This document shows, in pieces, positions 21,974 to 34,816 of a stretch of DNA of 64,000 nucleotides. Within the stretch, counting starts at the first letter, position 1, and each line of letters begins with the position of its first letter. The stretch spans positions 372,001-436,000 of the forward strand of contig BLJB01000064.1 of NCBI GenBank assembly GCA_013423325.1, in the 5' to 3' direction. Position numbers and translations under genes: made by a program. The notes below the pieces were generated by a model. That model was not told the origin of the DNA, ran no database searches, and saw nothing but the letters and a program-made list of their open reading frames with translations. The stretch is from Usnea hakonensis (lineage: Eukaryota; Ascomycota; Lecanoromycetes; Lecanorales; Parmeliaceae).

Positions 21974-23438
21974 TGACCGCTTGGCTCACTTCATCAGATG
22001 AGAGAAAAGGTGGATACGTGAGCCATAGGCTGAGAGTCAATGGGCTCCTGGGAAATAACCGCTTACTGTTTGTTTGTGTCTTTACGAATTACGTCAATCT
22101 CAACATTTTTACGACATTGCCTCGCTGTCCTCACCCGTTGACTACTTCTCAATCCCTCTCTCTTTTGATTTGCAACACTGTAAAGTTTCCTTCTTTCCTT
22201 ACCTCACTGCCCCTCAATAGGCACCAGCGTGGGGGACGCCATCATTGCCACGTTCGAACCCTCAGGAAGTCCATTCTATCTGGGAGTCAGGCTCAGCAAG
22301 TGGCCTAGGATGTAGACGCATGCCTATGAGACGAAACCATGTAAGTTTATTTCCCATGGGGGTCGCCGTATTAAATCTAGGGGCGACAGGGTGACTTTAG
22401 AGAAGGATGACCCACTAGTGTGACGCACCACTCATAGAATGCGGCACCGAATGCAAACGATCTCTGATGATAGCCACTCATTGCATACCTTCTTTCTTTT
22501 GCTACGCAAGGCGTCTGACTCCGTCCAGCTACTTATTCCGATGCAGGCTCACCGTTGCTACATAGCTAGATGCGTGCACCAAAGCACATTATGAGGACAT
22601 GACGCTGAAAGTCATGATAGTCTGGATGCACCAGGTCTTGCAGAGCAGTAGCAAGTCACTGCTTCATCAGAAGCGTACTCGGTAAGTCTTGCGCGATTGC
22701 TTCGGGACTGAATTGTTACTTACATTTTTGCATGACGTCGACGGCTTGGGTTCCGCAACCCGAAGACTGACCCCGTCCTCTGGGCTTGCAGCTCGGCTCC
22801 TACTTCTGCAAGACCTGCCCGTGCATACGAATTTGATTTGGTGGGTTACGGTGGGTATGTAATCGGTAGCGATCAGTACCTAATTTAGGTGAAATGCCGA
22901 CTGAAGGCGATGATCTGAAGATTCTCAGATGCCTGGAAGATAATAGCTAAGGTTCGTGCATGTACCACAGTTCCTGCCATCATCCTTAAATACTAGTAAG
23001 CTGATGTTGCAGCGCATCAACTAGCACTTAGTAAAATTTATACTCCCTTCTCATTCAATGCTCACTGGTTTATGATCACTTTGTCAGACCAGCGACCCGA
23101 CACACTGGTCCTCAGTATCCTGTTCGCTCCAAGGCTACGCCGCAAGCCAGTCGCACATTCTCGCTCTTCGATGTCAAATACTTTACGGTCGATAGTCTTT
23201 CAGCTCGGGAACTACGGCGTACAAGGCGCAATACAGTTAGACCAAATGATCAATACCCTCTACAGCTCCGGGTCAAGAGGCACGGCTCCGTACCCGTACT
23301 GCCGGTACCGATTAAATCGACAAATCCGATACGGTGATGCGGGAAGAAACATCCAAGGGCCACATTTCACTAGCGAACATGTTTAAAGGAAGCGAGTTCC
23401 ATTCTCCATCATCATTATCCCCCTAAGTGCTGAAGTTG
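21974..23438. other. Intergenic, nothing recognised
   Basis: About 1.46 kb. Frames at 21973-22308 and 23072-23386 have no domain and no splice-supported extension. No repeat was seen. Confidence 0.4.
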
Positions 23439-24764
23439 ATGAGTGGTCCAATGGACAGCAAATCATTCCTGGAGGCGACTCTTCGACCTCAATATCTGGC
23501 TGGCTCCATCATCTGTATTATCCTCGTCATCCTGTCCGTAGTTCTTCGATTCATCGCTCAAAGATCTATTGGACGTATGAGTGAAGCGGACAACTGGATA
23601 ATAATAGTCGCCGCTGTCTGGATCCCCATCGTCTGCTCCAGACCCCAACTGACAATCGCGCACAGGTCGTCAATATCTTTATTACGGCGACACTGATCTA
23701 CGGGCTGCAGCATGGTTTGGGCAAGCACCAGGTTGGATCTTCCGTCCCATCGTCGAAGACATTACTGACGTTCTGCAAGGCTCGCGTGAACGTAGAGGAT
23801 CCTAAACCTCCAAATGACACAATAACAACCCTAAAGGTACGTAATTCGTCCGAAACCCAAAGAAGCTTGTATCTAGCTAGAAGACAATAGTATCTGACGC
23901 TCGTGAGTCTAGGTCGCATGGGTAATGTCAGTCACCACTTGTCCAGGATTGCTACTTAGCAAATTATCTATTCTCCTGTTCTTCAAACGCGCTTTTACAA
24001 CCCGAAGAAGACCCTTTCAGATAGCCTTAATTGTGATCACTACGTACAGTGTTCTCGTCGGTATAGGTAGTACCATCGAATTTGCGGTGCAGTGCCTGCC
24101 TATACCGTTCTTTTGGGAAAAAGCCTATGCGATCACCGGTATCACCCCACCTCATCCGCTAAGCGGCTGGTGCATGCCCCAAGACGTTCACGCAACTGTT
24201 CCCTTGTTTGCAAACCTGTTGTCTGACCTTCTCATGCTCGCTCTTCCCGCCATCGGGCTTTGGGGACTTCAAATGCAGAAATCTAAGAAAGTCGGAATCT
24301 TGGTCGCCTTCTCCGTCGGATTCTTCATTTGCATCGTAGAATGCATACGTATCTACTATGTTTTCATGATAACCAACTCGGGCGACGTGACTTGGAAGAC
24401 TGCTACGGTCCTGCTCTGGACCGCTGTTGAGGGTTGTGTCAGCGTGATTTGTGCTTGCATTCCCGCAATGGCTCCTCTACTAAAGCACGTACACGGAAAC
24501 AGCAGAGGCAACTCCCATAGTCCGTGGGGTGTTGACGGCTCGGTGCGCTCATGGAAATCGAAGATTGTGGCTGGATTGCCTGGGAGATTACGACTGACGG
24601 ACACTGAAAGCACTAGAAATCTGCATCAGCAACCACCGTTGGCTAGAAATATGGAGAACAGTGCGGTCGTTTTTAGCAAAAGGAGCGGTTCTGAGGAGCA
24701 AGATATTCCTCTCGAAGGCATAAAGGTCTCGCGTGCCGTGGACGTAATTAGCGATTCTCTTTGA
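23439..24764 (+). CDS. Pth11-like integral membrane protein (fungal rhodopsin-domain family)
   Basis: Four exons are proposed: 23439-23630, 23666-23731, 23780-23836 and 23913-24764, coding 388 residues. Membrane helices are visible from YLAGSIICIILVILSVVLRF onward, seven in all. Family signatures include the EADNW (usually DDW) block after helix 1, YGLQHGLGKH, KLSILLFFKRAF, the VQCLPI segment and WTAVEGCVSVICACIPAM near the last helix. There is no CFEM domain at the N-terminus. Family members are G-protein-coupled-receptor-like proteins linked in some plant pathogens to surface sensing. Intron 1 is unusually short (35 nt, GTCTGC donor), so its ends are the least certain; 23616 is an alternative donor. 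Confidence 0.82.
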
Positions 24765-26350
24765 TCATCGCGCGGTCCGCAGTACCAGCTTCTGGTAATG
24801 CAAACTGCCAATAGCTACGTCCTGGGCTACAAGCGCTAGCATACGACCGTGCTGACTTCTACCGCAGCTTTTAGCCACATCCATCTGTCCAAGACTACAA
24901 TAGAAGAGACTCCAGCGACAGGGTCAAGCAATGGTACCCTATTGCTTCTTCCGATTCAATTGCAGCGGCAATCTCTCTCTCAGCACAAGACTCTGCTGCT
25001 TCCTCCTATAAACATTGTCCCTTCTCATATCTCATCAGCGTTTGGAAGTTTTAATCAGCCGATTTTGCATCAAAGCCATTGACCCTGTTGAGGATGGACT
25101 CCGCCACATTGAGTCTGCAATCTCACGCTACCTCTATGACATACGTGGAGCCTGTGATCTCCTTGAAGTTGGCGCAAAATTTGAGCCGGACCTTTTTTGG
25201 AAAATTGAAGATTGAGAAAAAGTCTCGATGGAAGGCGGTCTGACCTTATCAGACAAGCTTCCTTGAGCGTACTCCTGCGCCTTTTCACAGGCGATCAAAT
25301 ATTGGCCACAGCGATTCAGCTCAAGAAGATCACGATGCATGGGCGTGCCGTTCCTGCTGCTGATGAAAGGTCTACAGGCGCCGCGGCGGCTACTGCTGCT
25401 AGAGCGGGGTTCTCTTAGAGACATGGGATTGTCAAAGGGCCGAACGCAGCGAATTCATTCGAGAGATGCATGGCCATGTGGATACCGCTGGTAGCTTACT
25501 CTTCCAATTGGCCCCTTCTCCTATCCAGTGTCTTGTGCCCTCCCTGAGAGGAAGGAGAGGATGTAGTGACATCGACTAACAGTACCATCCACAAATCTCA
25601 ACCGTGCGGAAATACAATATTAAATGTCAAGATGAGGCTACAGTGGTAATGGCTACGATCTAAGGTATCTACATGTGTATGAGGAGCCTACCAATCTCGG
25701 GAACAGACTACGGATAAAGAATTGAGCACATCTAATTATCACTGCAAGAGAACATTGCTTCCTCATAGGTTGTCTTGGCACCGAATTTGAGAAGAGCAGT
25801 ACCCACGGTCCTCTTGCTCATCAGTTGAACAGCGGTTGGATGAAGACTGTTTTCTACCCCGCAACATTGTTTTCATACATATCACGCCGGAGTGAAGAAT
25901 TCATTATCAATTGTAGGTATTGTCCATGTCACTTACCGATCGATCAGGGTTATCCAGTCCAATTTCTTTCGATCTTTCTTTCAGTCTTTCATCCTTCCTC
26001 CTCTTTCTCGGCCGGACAACTCAATCTCGTATAGCCTTTTCTAGCAATATCAAAGTCCGGTATGCGGAGTAGACTCACCAGGGTATCTAGATCTCAGGGT
26101 GTCTTGCATGTGGGCGTTGGCTTTGAAAGACTTGAATGGATCTATACATATGCGACGCGGCCATCATGCCTTATATGCGAGCTTGCACATACATCGAGGG
26201 AAATTTATAGATACACATGACGAGATGCCATAGAATATGTGAGCTCCCTTCTCCACGACCATTGCTCTCACAACACGCTATCCAAAAACTGCAGACCCAT
26301 ACACTCACCACCCCATCATCCAACGACGTCATCAATATCCCATTCACGTA
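24765..26350. other. Intergenic, no convincing gene
   Basis: About 1.6 kb. Frames near 24849-25215 (+) and 25134-25424 (-) overlap each other, and I cannot choose a coding strand or name a family. Part of a small unrecognised gene could lie here. Confidence 0.4.
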
Positions 26351-26858
26351 TCACCCGGTCTGGAAGTGGATATCACGCACTCTACCACCGCTACGGTCGA
26401 CAGGATGGCACGACGATCCCCCATCAATATCCTTATCGAACGTGACATCAAAAGCCGACGGGGGCCATTTATCATTGTCGCATACCCCAGGAGTATAATA
26501 CCCGACCGCGTCGCCATACGCCGGTCCCTTGATTACAATGACGGACTTGGTCGTCGGGTCGATGCCAACACACTCGAGCTGGGGCGGGGAGTGGTGGTAC
26601 GTGGGCGTGCTGTTCGTTACGCCGTCGGGGAAGGTGGTGGTGCTAAATAAAAAGTAAAGGTCAGTGTGATGTGGACCGAGGAGACGAACGCGAGGCCTGT
26701 TTGGGCGAGGTGTGTGCAAAACGGGGTATTTGGTCTCTCATACCAGTCTACATTGTTGAACTCGTCGATTTGGGCAAGGTGCGCCTTTGGAGCACGGAGG
26801 CGGCGGCGCAGTGGATGGCGGTGAGGATGCAGAAGTTTTGGAGGAGATTGGTATGCAT
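26351..26858 (-). CDS. Small secreted protein, 132 residues
   Basis: Two exons (26752-26858, 26351-26642). The N-terminus has a signal peptide (MHTNLLQNFCILTAIHCAAA) followed by a basic LQRR site. The mature part includes TTTFPDGVTNSTP (an N-glycosylation sequon) and three cysteines (LECVG, GVCDN, SSCHP), and ends in HFQTG. The intron runs GTAGAC...TTTAG and joins phase 2 to 1. I recognise no enzymatic domain. Size, secretion and the gene-poor setting fit a candidate effector or an extracellular protein of unknown function. The odd number of mature cysteines is slightly unusual for a disulphide-rich effector. Confidence 0.62.
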
Positions 26859-29800
26859 GGTTGGAATTCACAGTGTCTACTGAAATTTGAAATTCGATTC
26901 GAAAGACTATTTACCATAAGAGGTGATGATTGCAGTAGCAGTTGAGAAAAATGCGGAGCATATTTCCTTTTTAAAGAGCATGCTGCGTCCTCGAACATTG
27001 TCCTCCCATCTCAAACATCAAAAACAGCCCGCTTGATCTCACACCGCGAGGCTTTCCGCACGGTTTGGAGAAACAAGTTGGATTTTTAATCTATCTGAGG
27101 GCGAGAGAAGAACGGACTAAGCCCAGAAACCGCTAGTTCTACCTTGCTTCTGCTACGTACCTACGAGTACAACATATCGCGAAATCCGAGAGTGAGTGTT
27201 GGAGGATATGAAACGATGATATAGATGACTTGATTGCCAAGCTGGGAAGAAAGTGTCATTAGGTACACAGCCTCTGCCGAGTTATGTTTTCCCAACGGCT
27301 AGGCAGCCTGATTTCAAGGATACCTGCTTCATCCCCAGCGATCGACAGTACCGACAACTAAATATCAATATCGTCATAATAATCATTATGCGATGGCGCA
27401 AGTGAAGTGAGGCCTACTCTATTGAAAGAGAAATGGCGAGTTTACCCTCAACCTATGCGTCCAAGCTCATATTATAGTAACGAGTTTCCAACTGATACCC
27501 TAATATTGTGGTAGAGAAGGATGAATTGGCAATTTGCCCATAGCTAGCCATCACTCCAAGTCAATTCATGGAATGAGAACAAACGTTCTCTTGATGCCGA
27601 GGGTATGAGAACATGCCTGTCCGGATCTCCATTCAGCCTGGGTCCCCTCGGTATTCAAAACCCACGAGACAGCCCAGTGTCCATTCATAGTACAATCCTC
27701 GCCAAACCAACAAATTCTTTTGCCTATCGACAAGCGCACCGAAGCGATTTGTATACATACATATAAATAAGCCCGCAGGTCTCGCGAGATGTTCAGCATC
27801 TCAGCATCTATAAGTGTTAATGAAGGAGCTATGGTGAGTTAATATAGGCATATTACTTAGACGCGTGTCTCGGCAGATGCTCAGAATAAAGACCATCGCA
27901 TTATCTCAGCGCTCAACGCCAGACTTTATCTGGGGTTTCCAAGACATCGCAGCTTTTAAATCCCGAACATTTCTTGTCTTATTGCGGACCCCAAACGCGA
28001 GCTCATACAACGGTGTTGCGGGAAGGGGGAGTCCTTGAAAGGAAGCGTTATAAGAGACCCCTTTCTGCTCAGATGTGACGGTAGGCGCGACACCAATAAC
28101 CGCATGGCTCTTTTTCTCAGAGATCGATACGATACGATAGGTAGGCTCTGCGCTAGATATCCGAACACACTACCTATGCCGACAATGATGCTGGATGTGA
28201 CAAAAATAATCAAAGCAACATGCATAATCGTTCTAGGATAGTCAAAATGGGCTTATATGGCTACTGTCACGACTCCAGGCCGTTTTGAATAGCCTATGAT
28301 TCTCTTCACGCTTAAGTGCTGAGGCTCGATCAATACAGTATTTCTGTCCAGGCCGGCTGGCGCTAGCGTTGAGTGGCCTCATCACACATACACATATCCC
28401 ATGATAGTATTGTACTCACAAGAGCACGAGACAAACGAGTATCAGAGTTTACGAGGATGGCTCGCCATCGCAGTATTTCAGCCCTCAATTTCGTAATTCG
28501 ATGTAAAGGCAAATAGCGAATCAATGAAAAGCAAACGCTTCCTGAGGCTGTGCCTCAGCCCGCGAAACAGATACGCCTGGAAGCCACAAGTCGACGGTAT
28601 AACAGCGATTATCGTCGAAGTTCGATCAATACGATGTCAGATAGGGAATACCTAGAGCTTTACGTGTCAGCTCGTACATTATACAAGAGAACACTGATGT
28701 GCTCTACCGATTAAAAAATGGCTTTGTCTACACCACACTCCACATGGAAGTTTGCTAGCGGCTGCATAGTGGAAGGCTGTCTGTTCGCAAGGCTCGTAAG
28801 GAATTCAGAAAAAGTCCAGGGGAACTCGGGCGTGGGTTTGCCGCAATGCGCTCGACCAGTAAAGTAGCGGCAACGACGTTGGCTCCTTTGAGGGAAGAGG
28901 GTAAGATGAAGCTAGCACTCATTCCAAGTGGATGGGAGAGTAAAGCATCAATGGCTCGACGTTGCGACAGAATAGTCGCCATGGTGCCTGATAGTGATAC
29001 GGGACTCAGGTGGAATCCATGCAGGTCGCTTTAGCTGGGAGGCGATGTGGGTTGAGAATACAGGTAAAATATCCACAGATGAGCATACACATATGTTTTT
29101 AGCGAAGTAAATTTAGAGTTGAGCTCATTCGACTGGTGAAACTGCTTGCGCAAGAAGAATTGACGTCCTGAGAAGATTTAAAGCGGCAAAATTTTGATGG
29201 GACTACGACGTCCTGCTGATGAGCTGATTTCGAGGGTAAAGAAAGTCTAGGTAATCTCCTACTGCGCGAAGATAGATGGAAGCACGACACCTGGTTTCCT
29301 CCGGCACTTCCCTCGCCTTCGTCGTCGCAATCCGCTGTGTATCACGTTCTTCGTTGGTCTACTAAATCAATGCTTGAAGCTTGCGCGTAAGACTCACTAT
29401 CAACAATCCAGAGCTGATGCATCCGCTGGTAATGCTGCACCGCTTGCTCATTGTCATCGACTATTTCTGCCTGATGTTCGATGTCGAAGGCCGAATCCAG
29501 AGGCTGCACACTGGCCATAACAAGATAGAACGGCCGGCAGAGTTGTCGAAGTACGGTCGTCCGCACTGTCCTGGTGTCGAGGGAATCCTTTCCACCACAC
29601 TGCCATCCACCGTGTCCTCTATGGGCGAATGTAATCTATGCCCATCCAATATCTGCTTGTCAGAAAGCATGGTTTACTGCGGCTTTGGGTGATATTCAAC
29701 ATGACTGTCGCGCGCTAGTAAGACTAACGCGCTGGCGGGCGCGTCTCGGACCAAATAGAAGAAACCCGCCCGAAAGCACTAGCGAAGTTCAGCCATAAAG

Positions 29801-30735
29801 TACTTAGATCGTTGTACTTAGGGTGTTTCTGAACGTCGACCAACAGGTATATCTCGGCCTCTAACCTAGGCGTCATCTACGTTTGGGCAGTGCTGAAAGC
29901 ACTAGCTGCTGCACAGCAGTTTGCGCGATTTCCGCCTAGTTCACATTTGGAGCACCACCATGTTTGCCTGAGCCCATGGCTATCCACTTTGGACACGCCT
30001 ACAAGGCTAATGTCACAAACTGCATAGCCCTTTATCCGATCAAGCCAGCCTCCTCCTCAAGACCGCCGCCAGCCCCGATCTGATCGTACTCTCTCCATTA
30101 CCCTTCATACGCCTCTTTATCATTCCGCAGCATGTCTCTTAATACCCAATCCCAATCATGCTGCTCTAGCCCCGATTACAATTGTCAAATACAAATCGTA
30201 CGGCAAGACGTAATCGGAGCTTGTCCAGGGCGACATCATGATCTCAGTCACCGACATCGCCACCATCGGTCTTGCATCTCTCTCTCAAATCCTGCAACAT
30301 GTGGCCCTGGCGACTTTCAAGAGGGTTCATTGGGAAGCGAATGTCGGCTGCATCTATTGCCCCGTCCGATCTATATTCCTCAATATTGAATTGCTTGACA
30401 ATGAACGGCGCAATGAGGAACGGAGTGCAGGGAAAAGACTCTGCCGGAGGCACAGGGAGGAAAGATCGTCGGGATGATGTTGAGCCAAAGATTCGCACAG
30501 CTCCAGCTGATGATCGCAACAACTGGATGCGAAAGGTAGCAGTTGGAGACGCCGCAGGTACCGAGGACATGAGCTTCAGGCACATACGAGGATGTGAAGC
30601 TTAGCACAGCGGAGAGAGAGAGGCTTCAGCTGGTCTAAGACGAGAAAGAACAGAAATCAAGTGAAACAAATGATTATCTTTTTTATCTCTCCACGATTAA
30701 AACGTAAAGATGGGAAAGAATGTTTCATGCTAGAG
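26859..30735. other. Long gene-poor interval
   Basis: About 3.9 kb without an intact gene I can support. It contains a decayed Pth11-like fragment (27900-28245, minus). Short frames at 28755-29034, 29342-29692 and 30132-30607 overlap each other on opposite strands. The last looks like a broken or misread coding region, but I could not build a coherent model. No RNA gene was seen. Confidence 0.45.
27900..28245 (-). pseudogene. Decayed Pth11-like receptor fragment
   Basis: On the minus strand MHVALIIFVTSSIIVGIGSV followed by QSLPI resembles the intact receptor's FQIALIVITTYSVLVGIGST and VQCLPI at about 24030-24110. The matching DNA is also visibly similar (shared GTCGG.ATAGGTAGT). After QSLPI the frame is disrupted. 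A different frame continues with LPLPATPLYELAFGVRNK, typical of the loop and helix that follow in this family, and stops are scattered between. No flanking exons were found. I infer a truncated, inverted and decayed paralogue about 3.5 kb from the intact gene. Confidence 0.42.
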
Positions 30736-33564
30736 TCATCCGAACTCAACTTCACCAAATAAGCTTGCTCTGACCTCTATGACAGCTGCAAGCTCGAGTA
30801 TAAATTCTTGGAGGATGATGATATTCGTCAAAAGATGACTCAGTGTGATCTCCTTGAATTCTTCGGCGGTCTGCGTATCCGGCATGACGGACCCGCTTCG
30901 AACACTGCTTACCTCACTGCTTTCAACATCTTCCACTTGATTTCCATTGCTGCCATTCTTCGTCTTGATCTTCACTTTTTGACGGAGAGCATCTGGAGGA
31001 CCCATAGGCGTGACGACACGTTGCGGTGGTGTGGAAGTGACAGAGTCTTTTCGCAACGGCGATGGCGAAAATATTCTTGAATCAATTTTGGAGGGACTGC
31101 GGGAAGGAGATATCTTGAATTGGGCCAGCCGACCGACGAAATTAGGCGTAGAGGACAGATCTAGTTGCCTGCCTCTTGGAGAGCTAGACCGCGATATGCT
31201 GGCGGAGGAACTCGCGGACATCAGTCGCTCCGAGATAGAACCCAGTTGAGCGGCATTCCCAGTCTTAGAGTAGTTCGGCCTAGACGAGTCTTCTGATCTT
31301 CGCGATGGAGCGTCGGAGCCATCGGCTACATCTTTATCAATGTCATCGCCGACCTTGAAGACATGTCTTCGCTCAGCAAGATACGTGTCAAATTCCTGTA
31401 TGTCGTGGCGAAAAGTTTCGACTTGCTGAACCACAGAGTTCAGAGCAGCGAAAACAGGCGAAGTAGAATGACTAGCTACCAAGGATTCGGGACAGGAAGT
31501 TCTTTTTGGGTGTTTGGGTTGCTGCTTGCTATTGTCAGCGCGGTTGTTGAGCGTGATTGTATCATCATTGTCGAACGAATCAAGCTCATCATCGGAGATC
31601 GGGCTTCGTTTGAGGCAGACGTCATAGTCAGTACCCTCTTGAAGGAGCCAGTATTCTAGGCGTGTATTACCACAAGACATCAGCGTTGCAAAAGTTTGAG
31701 TGAGACCCAGATTGGTGGCAATATTATTCGCGAGGAAACCCTCTAACAACGAGACCAGAGCCTGGAGTAACGGATCGTCAAGATCTATCGAGTGCGGCGT
31801 CAGCATGTGGCTTCCTGCCATGGAAAGAGTAGACTGGCGTCCTTGCTTCATTTTGGATGCCGCTAAAGGAAGTAATAACGGGGAACAGCAATGGGTTTCA
31901 AGAAGCGTTCTTGCGTCCTCCAGATGTGCGTCGTAAGCCTCTCGAAGATCGTCATGAAACAGGAGGTCCTCTGCCATTGAAAATAAGAGGGCCGTGTCTC
32001 TGTGATGAGTGTCTACATTGCGGACAGGTAGATCTCCGGAGTATCGAGTCTTGATCATACTCGGCACTGCAAACTGATGCTGATTACGTAGAATGACGGA
32101 GACGAGCCGAAGAGTTGCTGTAACGGTCTGCTGGTTGCGAGACCATAGACTTGTAAGAATGAGGTCGACAAGAGTGAAAAGATCGGGCACGGGCTTCTCT
32201 TGAACTCCAGCCAGTGTGGAGATGAGCGTCTGTGACTTTCGGCGACGAGCTAGCGTAGCTGGTCTCGCTGGTTTACCTTCATCTTCTGGGTATTCAGGGA
32301 CTGCCAGCAAATACTGCAATGTCAACTTTATTAGCTCGGGGTTGTTGATGGACTCTATGATGCATCGCAAATAGGTCAGAACAGCTACGGAAGATCCGCC
32401 ATCAGCGTCTGAGGACTCCATTAGTGAAGGATAAAGTAATTGTTGCAAGAAGAGAAATCTGAAATGATCAAGTAGGCTGCGCTTGATATCGTCAGATCCA
32501 CAATATTCGAGAATGTCTTGCCAGAAGACCAAATACGAGAGAAATGTTGCTAGATGGGCTTGGAAGTCTGGTGAAGTTGTCTTCTCCGCATCAGAGGGTG
32601 TCTTCGGTCGAGCGGTGTCGGAGAAGGAGAGGATCGCAGGTATGGTGTCCTTGGTGAAGGACAAGATGAGTTTCCTGCTGAGCTGGCTATAGAGCGCTCC
32701 TAAGCCGCTTGCCATTAATGTTGCGAGATCGCTCTCCACAATCCACCTTTCCAATGCTTCGGAGTGAGACGCCAATTCGATGATGTAGAGCAAGCCCGTC
32801 CTAGCAAAGTCTCCAACCCTCCCATCATGGTGGATATAATCCAACGTGAGGTAGAATAACGGAAAGGCGTCCTTGTCTTTCCTTGTATGAGGTACAGGGT
32901 CTCTTTCCTCCAAGGTTGCGCTCGGTCGAAACCAGGCGGAGAGGAGGCTTGGCTGAAGCCGTATCTTTGATGCAATCGCAAAAAGAACTTCTGCGACTTT
33001 TCCTTCTGTGCCCACCGAGACTATCAGAGGTCCCGTGGGTGACACTGTACCAATAAAGCGAAGCAACGCATCTGCGAAGATCCTTTCCTCCAGAAAGTCC
33101 ACCTCTTCGCAGTCAATAAGAACCTTGAATATATTCAGTGTGGTTCTTAGTAGAGCTTCATTGTTGTATCTTGAAACCACATCGCTTAGAGTGGAGTAAA
33201 TCTGGAACGTAGAGACATGACGTGCACAGAGGTGAGGCATTGATGTTTGGACTTCATCCTGGAGCGTCTTCAGTATGTCTTCGAGGACGAGAACTGGCTC
33301 TATTGGAACGTCTTGCTTGGTCGATTTGTTGCGTCGCCATACTTGCTACTATAGAGGTCAGTGATGAGGTATTCAAGTCCCTGATCCAGAGCATACCAGC
33401 AGCTGATCGTGCAGCTTCTTGAATCGGATCAAGCGCTGTTGGGGAGTATTTGAGGCTGGTTGCTTAGCTGGAGAGACACCACTGCCACCTATAAGCTTCG
33501 AGAACTACGGTCATCAGCGAAGGAATATCGTCCAAAGGCACTCGCGAAGGCTTACCAGATCCAT
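30736..33564 (-). CDS. FHIP, FTS-Hook-interacting protein (RAI16-like)
   Basis: Three exons (33556-33564, 33397-33495, 30736-33345) code 905 residues. The start MDLLIGG then QQRLIRFKKLHDQLL, and the helical-repeat block with EVDFLEERIFADALLRF, SAWF and the FPLFYLTLDYIHHDGRVGD stretch, match the RAI16-like/FHIP family. The C-terminal third is Ser-rich and disordered (SSSASISRSSSPRGR). In Aspergillus the Fts-Hook-FHIP complex links dynein to early endosomes for long-range hyphal transport. The first exon would be only 9 nt (ATGGATCTG). An alternative is that the frame upstream of this ATG is also translated from an earlier exon, because it stays open for about 20 more codons. Confidence 0.85.
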
Positions 33565-33981
33565 GAAATTGGAGTTCGGCAGCAATGACCAAACAACAGG
33601 CGAGGGATTCGCGTTTAGGAGCTTCTCCGAGGATTAACCGACTTAAGTCTTGAGATTTTTTCTCGCACGACCCTGACTCTTGTACCCAACACTAGCCGAA
33701 CAGGTGGGCTTTAATTGATACAATGATGATAGTATATACGTGTTAAGGGTTGACTATCGTTGAGATGAGAAGCCTTGCCGTTGGACTCATGAGAATGCCC
33801 TAACAAGCGAGCTGTTCACGGAGAAAACCGCAGGTCAACATGACAGACTGCGAAAGAAAAAGGCTGAGTGGCATTGTCCAGTAGTATCTTTATTCTGTGT
33901 TGCTCTGCTCAAAACGTCAAAAGCGAATATGCTGCCACGAAGCTTATTCCTACAGAAATAGATCTACTTCCACCCCGTATC
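33565..33981. other. Intergenic between FHIP and NC2 alpha
   Basis: About 417 bp holding the FHIP promoter and the NC2 alpha 3' end. No further gene seen. Confidence 0.5.
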
Positions 33982-34816
33982 CTAGAAGTCGTCGTCATCC
34001 TTCTTCTTCCTCTTTGTCCCACCCTTCTTCTTTCGCTTGCCCTCTCCACCTTCTTCGCTATCCTCCTCTTTCTCCTTCTTCGATGGCGCAGGTGCATCCG
34101 GTACCTTTGAGATAATCTGCTCTAAAAAGTCCAACTGGTCGTCTTTCAACACCGCCTGCTTCAGATGGGCTGCCGTGACACGCTTTGACTGTTTGGCGCG
34201 TGCCTCGTTGGCGGCTTTGGTCACCACGGAGATCATGAAAAGCTCCAGCGCTTTGGCTATATTACAAAAGCTGTCAGTCTGTGTTTCATTTGCGCGAGTT
34301 GATCCAGCGAGGTACGGGGTGGGCAAACTTACAAACTGCCGTTGGCGTCACCTGCGCCACCTTGCCTACATCCTCATCCGCCTGCATGATGCGCTTTATC
34401 CTCGCGACTGGAAACTTCGTCTTGACCTCAATGCCCTCCTCCACCCCCGGCGCCGGCTTGTCACAGACTTCCTCTTCAACCTTTTGCTTTTTTGACTTTC
34501 GGCCTGGGCCTTTCGCTTTAACTGGCGCAGGAAGGTACTCCTCCTCACCACCCTTAGCACCAGATTTTGCTTTCCCGTTTGTAGGGGGCATCGCTAAAGG
34601 TTGATACTGATTTGGAAACGGTTGTTGTTGGTATTGCGGTGGTGGTTGATCGAAGGAGAACGGGTCGTGATTTGAAGGTTGTTGGAGGTATGAATGTTGG
34701 TAGGAAGGTTGCTGAGGTGGATAGTAAGAAGCTGAAAACGGATCTGGGTCATCAAATGTTTGGAAACCAGATAGATCTGGTGATTGCGGCGCGTAGGAAC
34801 CGTCAAAGTCATCCAT
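33982..34816 (-). CDS. bur6: NC2 alpha, negative cofactor 2 subunit (Bur6/DRAP1)
   Basis: Two exons (34333-34816, 33982-34256) code 252 residues. A long Pro/Gln/Tyr-rich N-terminal extension (1 to about 130) precedes a histone fold: TKFPVARIKRIMQADEDVGK, VAQVTPTAVSKALELFMIS, RVTAAHLKQAV and DQLDFLEQII. This is the CBF/NF-Y histone-fold pattern of NC2 alpha (compare the RIKKIMQ...DEEIGK core in animals). The C-terminal tail is Lys/Glu-rich (KRKKKGGTKRKKK). NC2 alpha pairs with NC2 beta on TBP-DNA to block TFIIA and TFIIB. The intron splits the histone fold, with a clean phase-1 junction. A related histone-fold subunit such as Dpb3 is less likely given the DEDVGKVAQ segment. Confidence 0.88.

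Noticed and set aside
25015..25424. Opposing short frames (for example one ending LFWKIED)
   Set aside because: Neither strand gives a complete gene model; insufficient evidence.
30132..30607. Overlapping frames on both strands that might be a small gene or pseudogene
   Set aside because: No coherent exon structure, family signature or preferred strand could be established.
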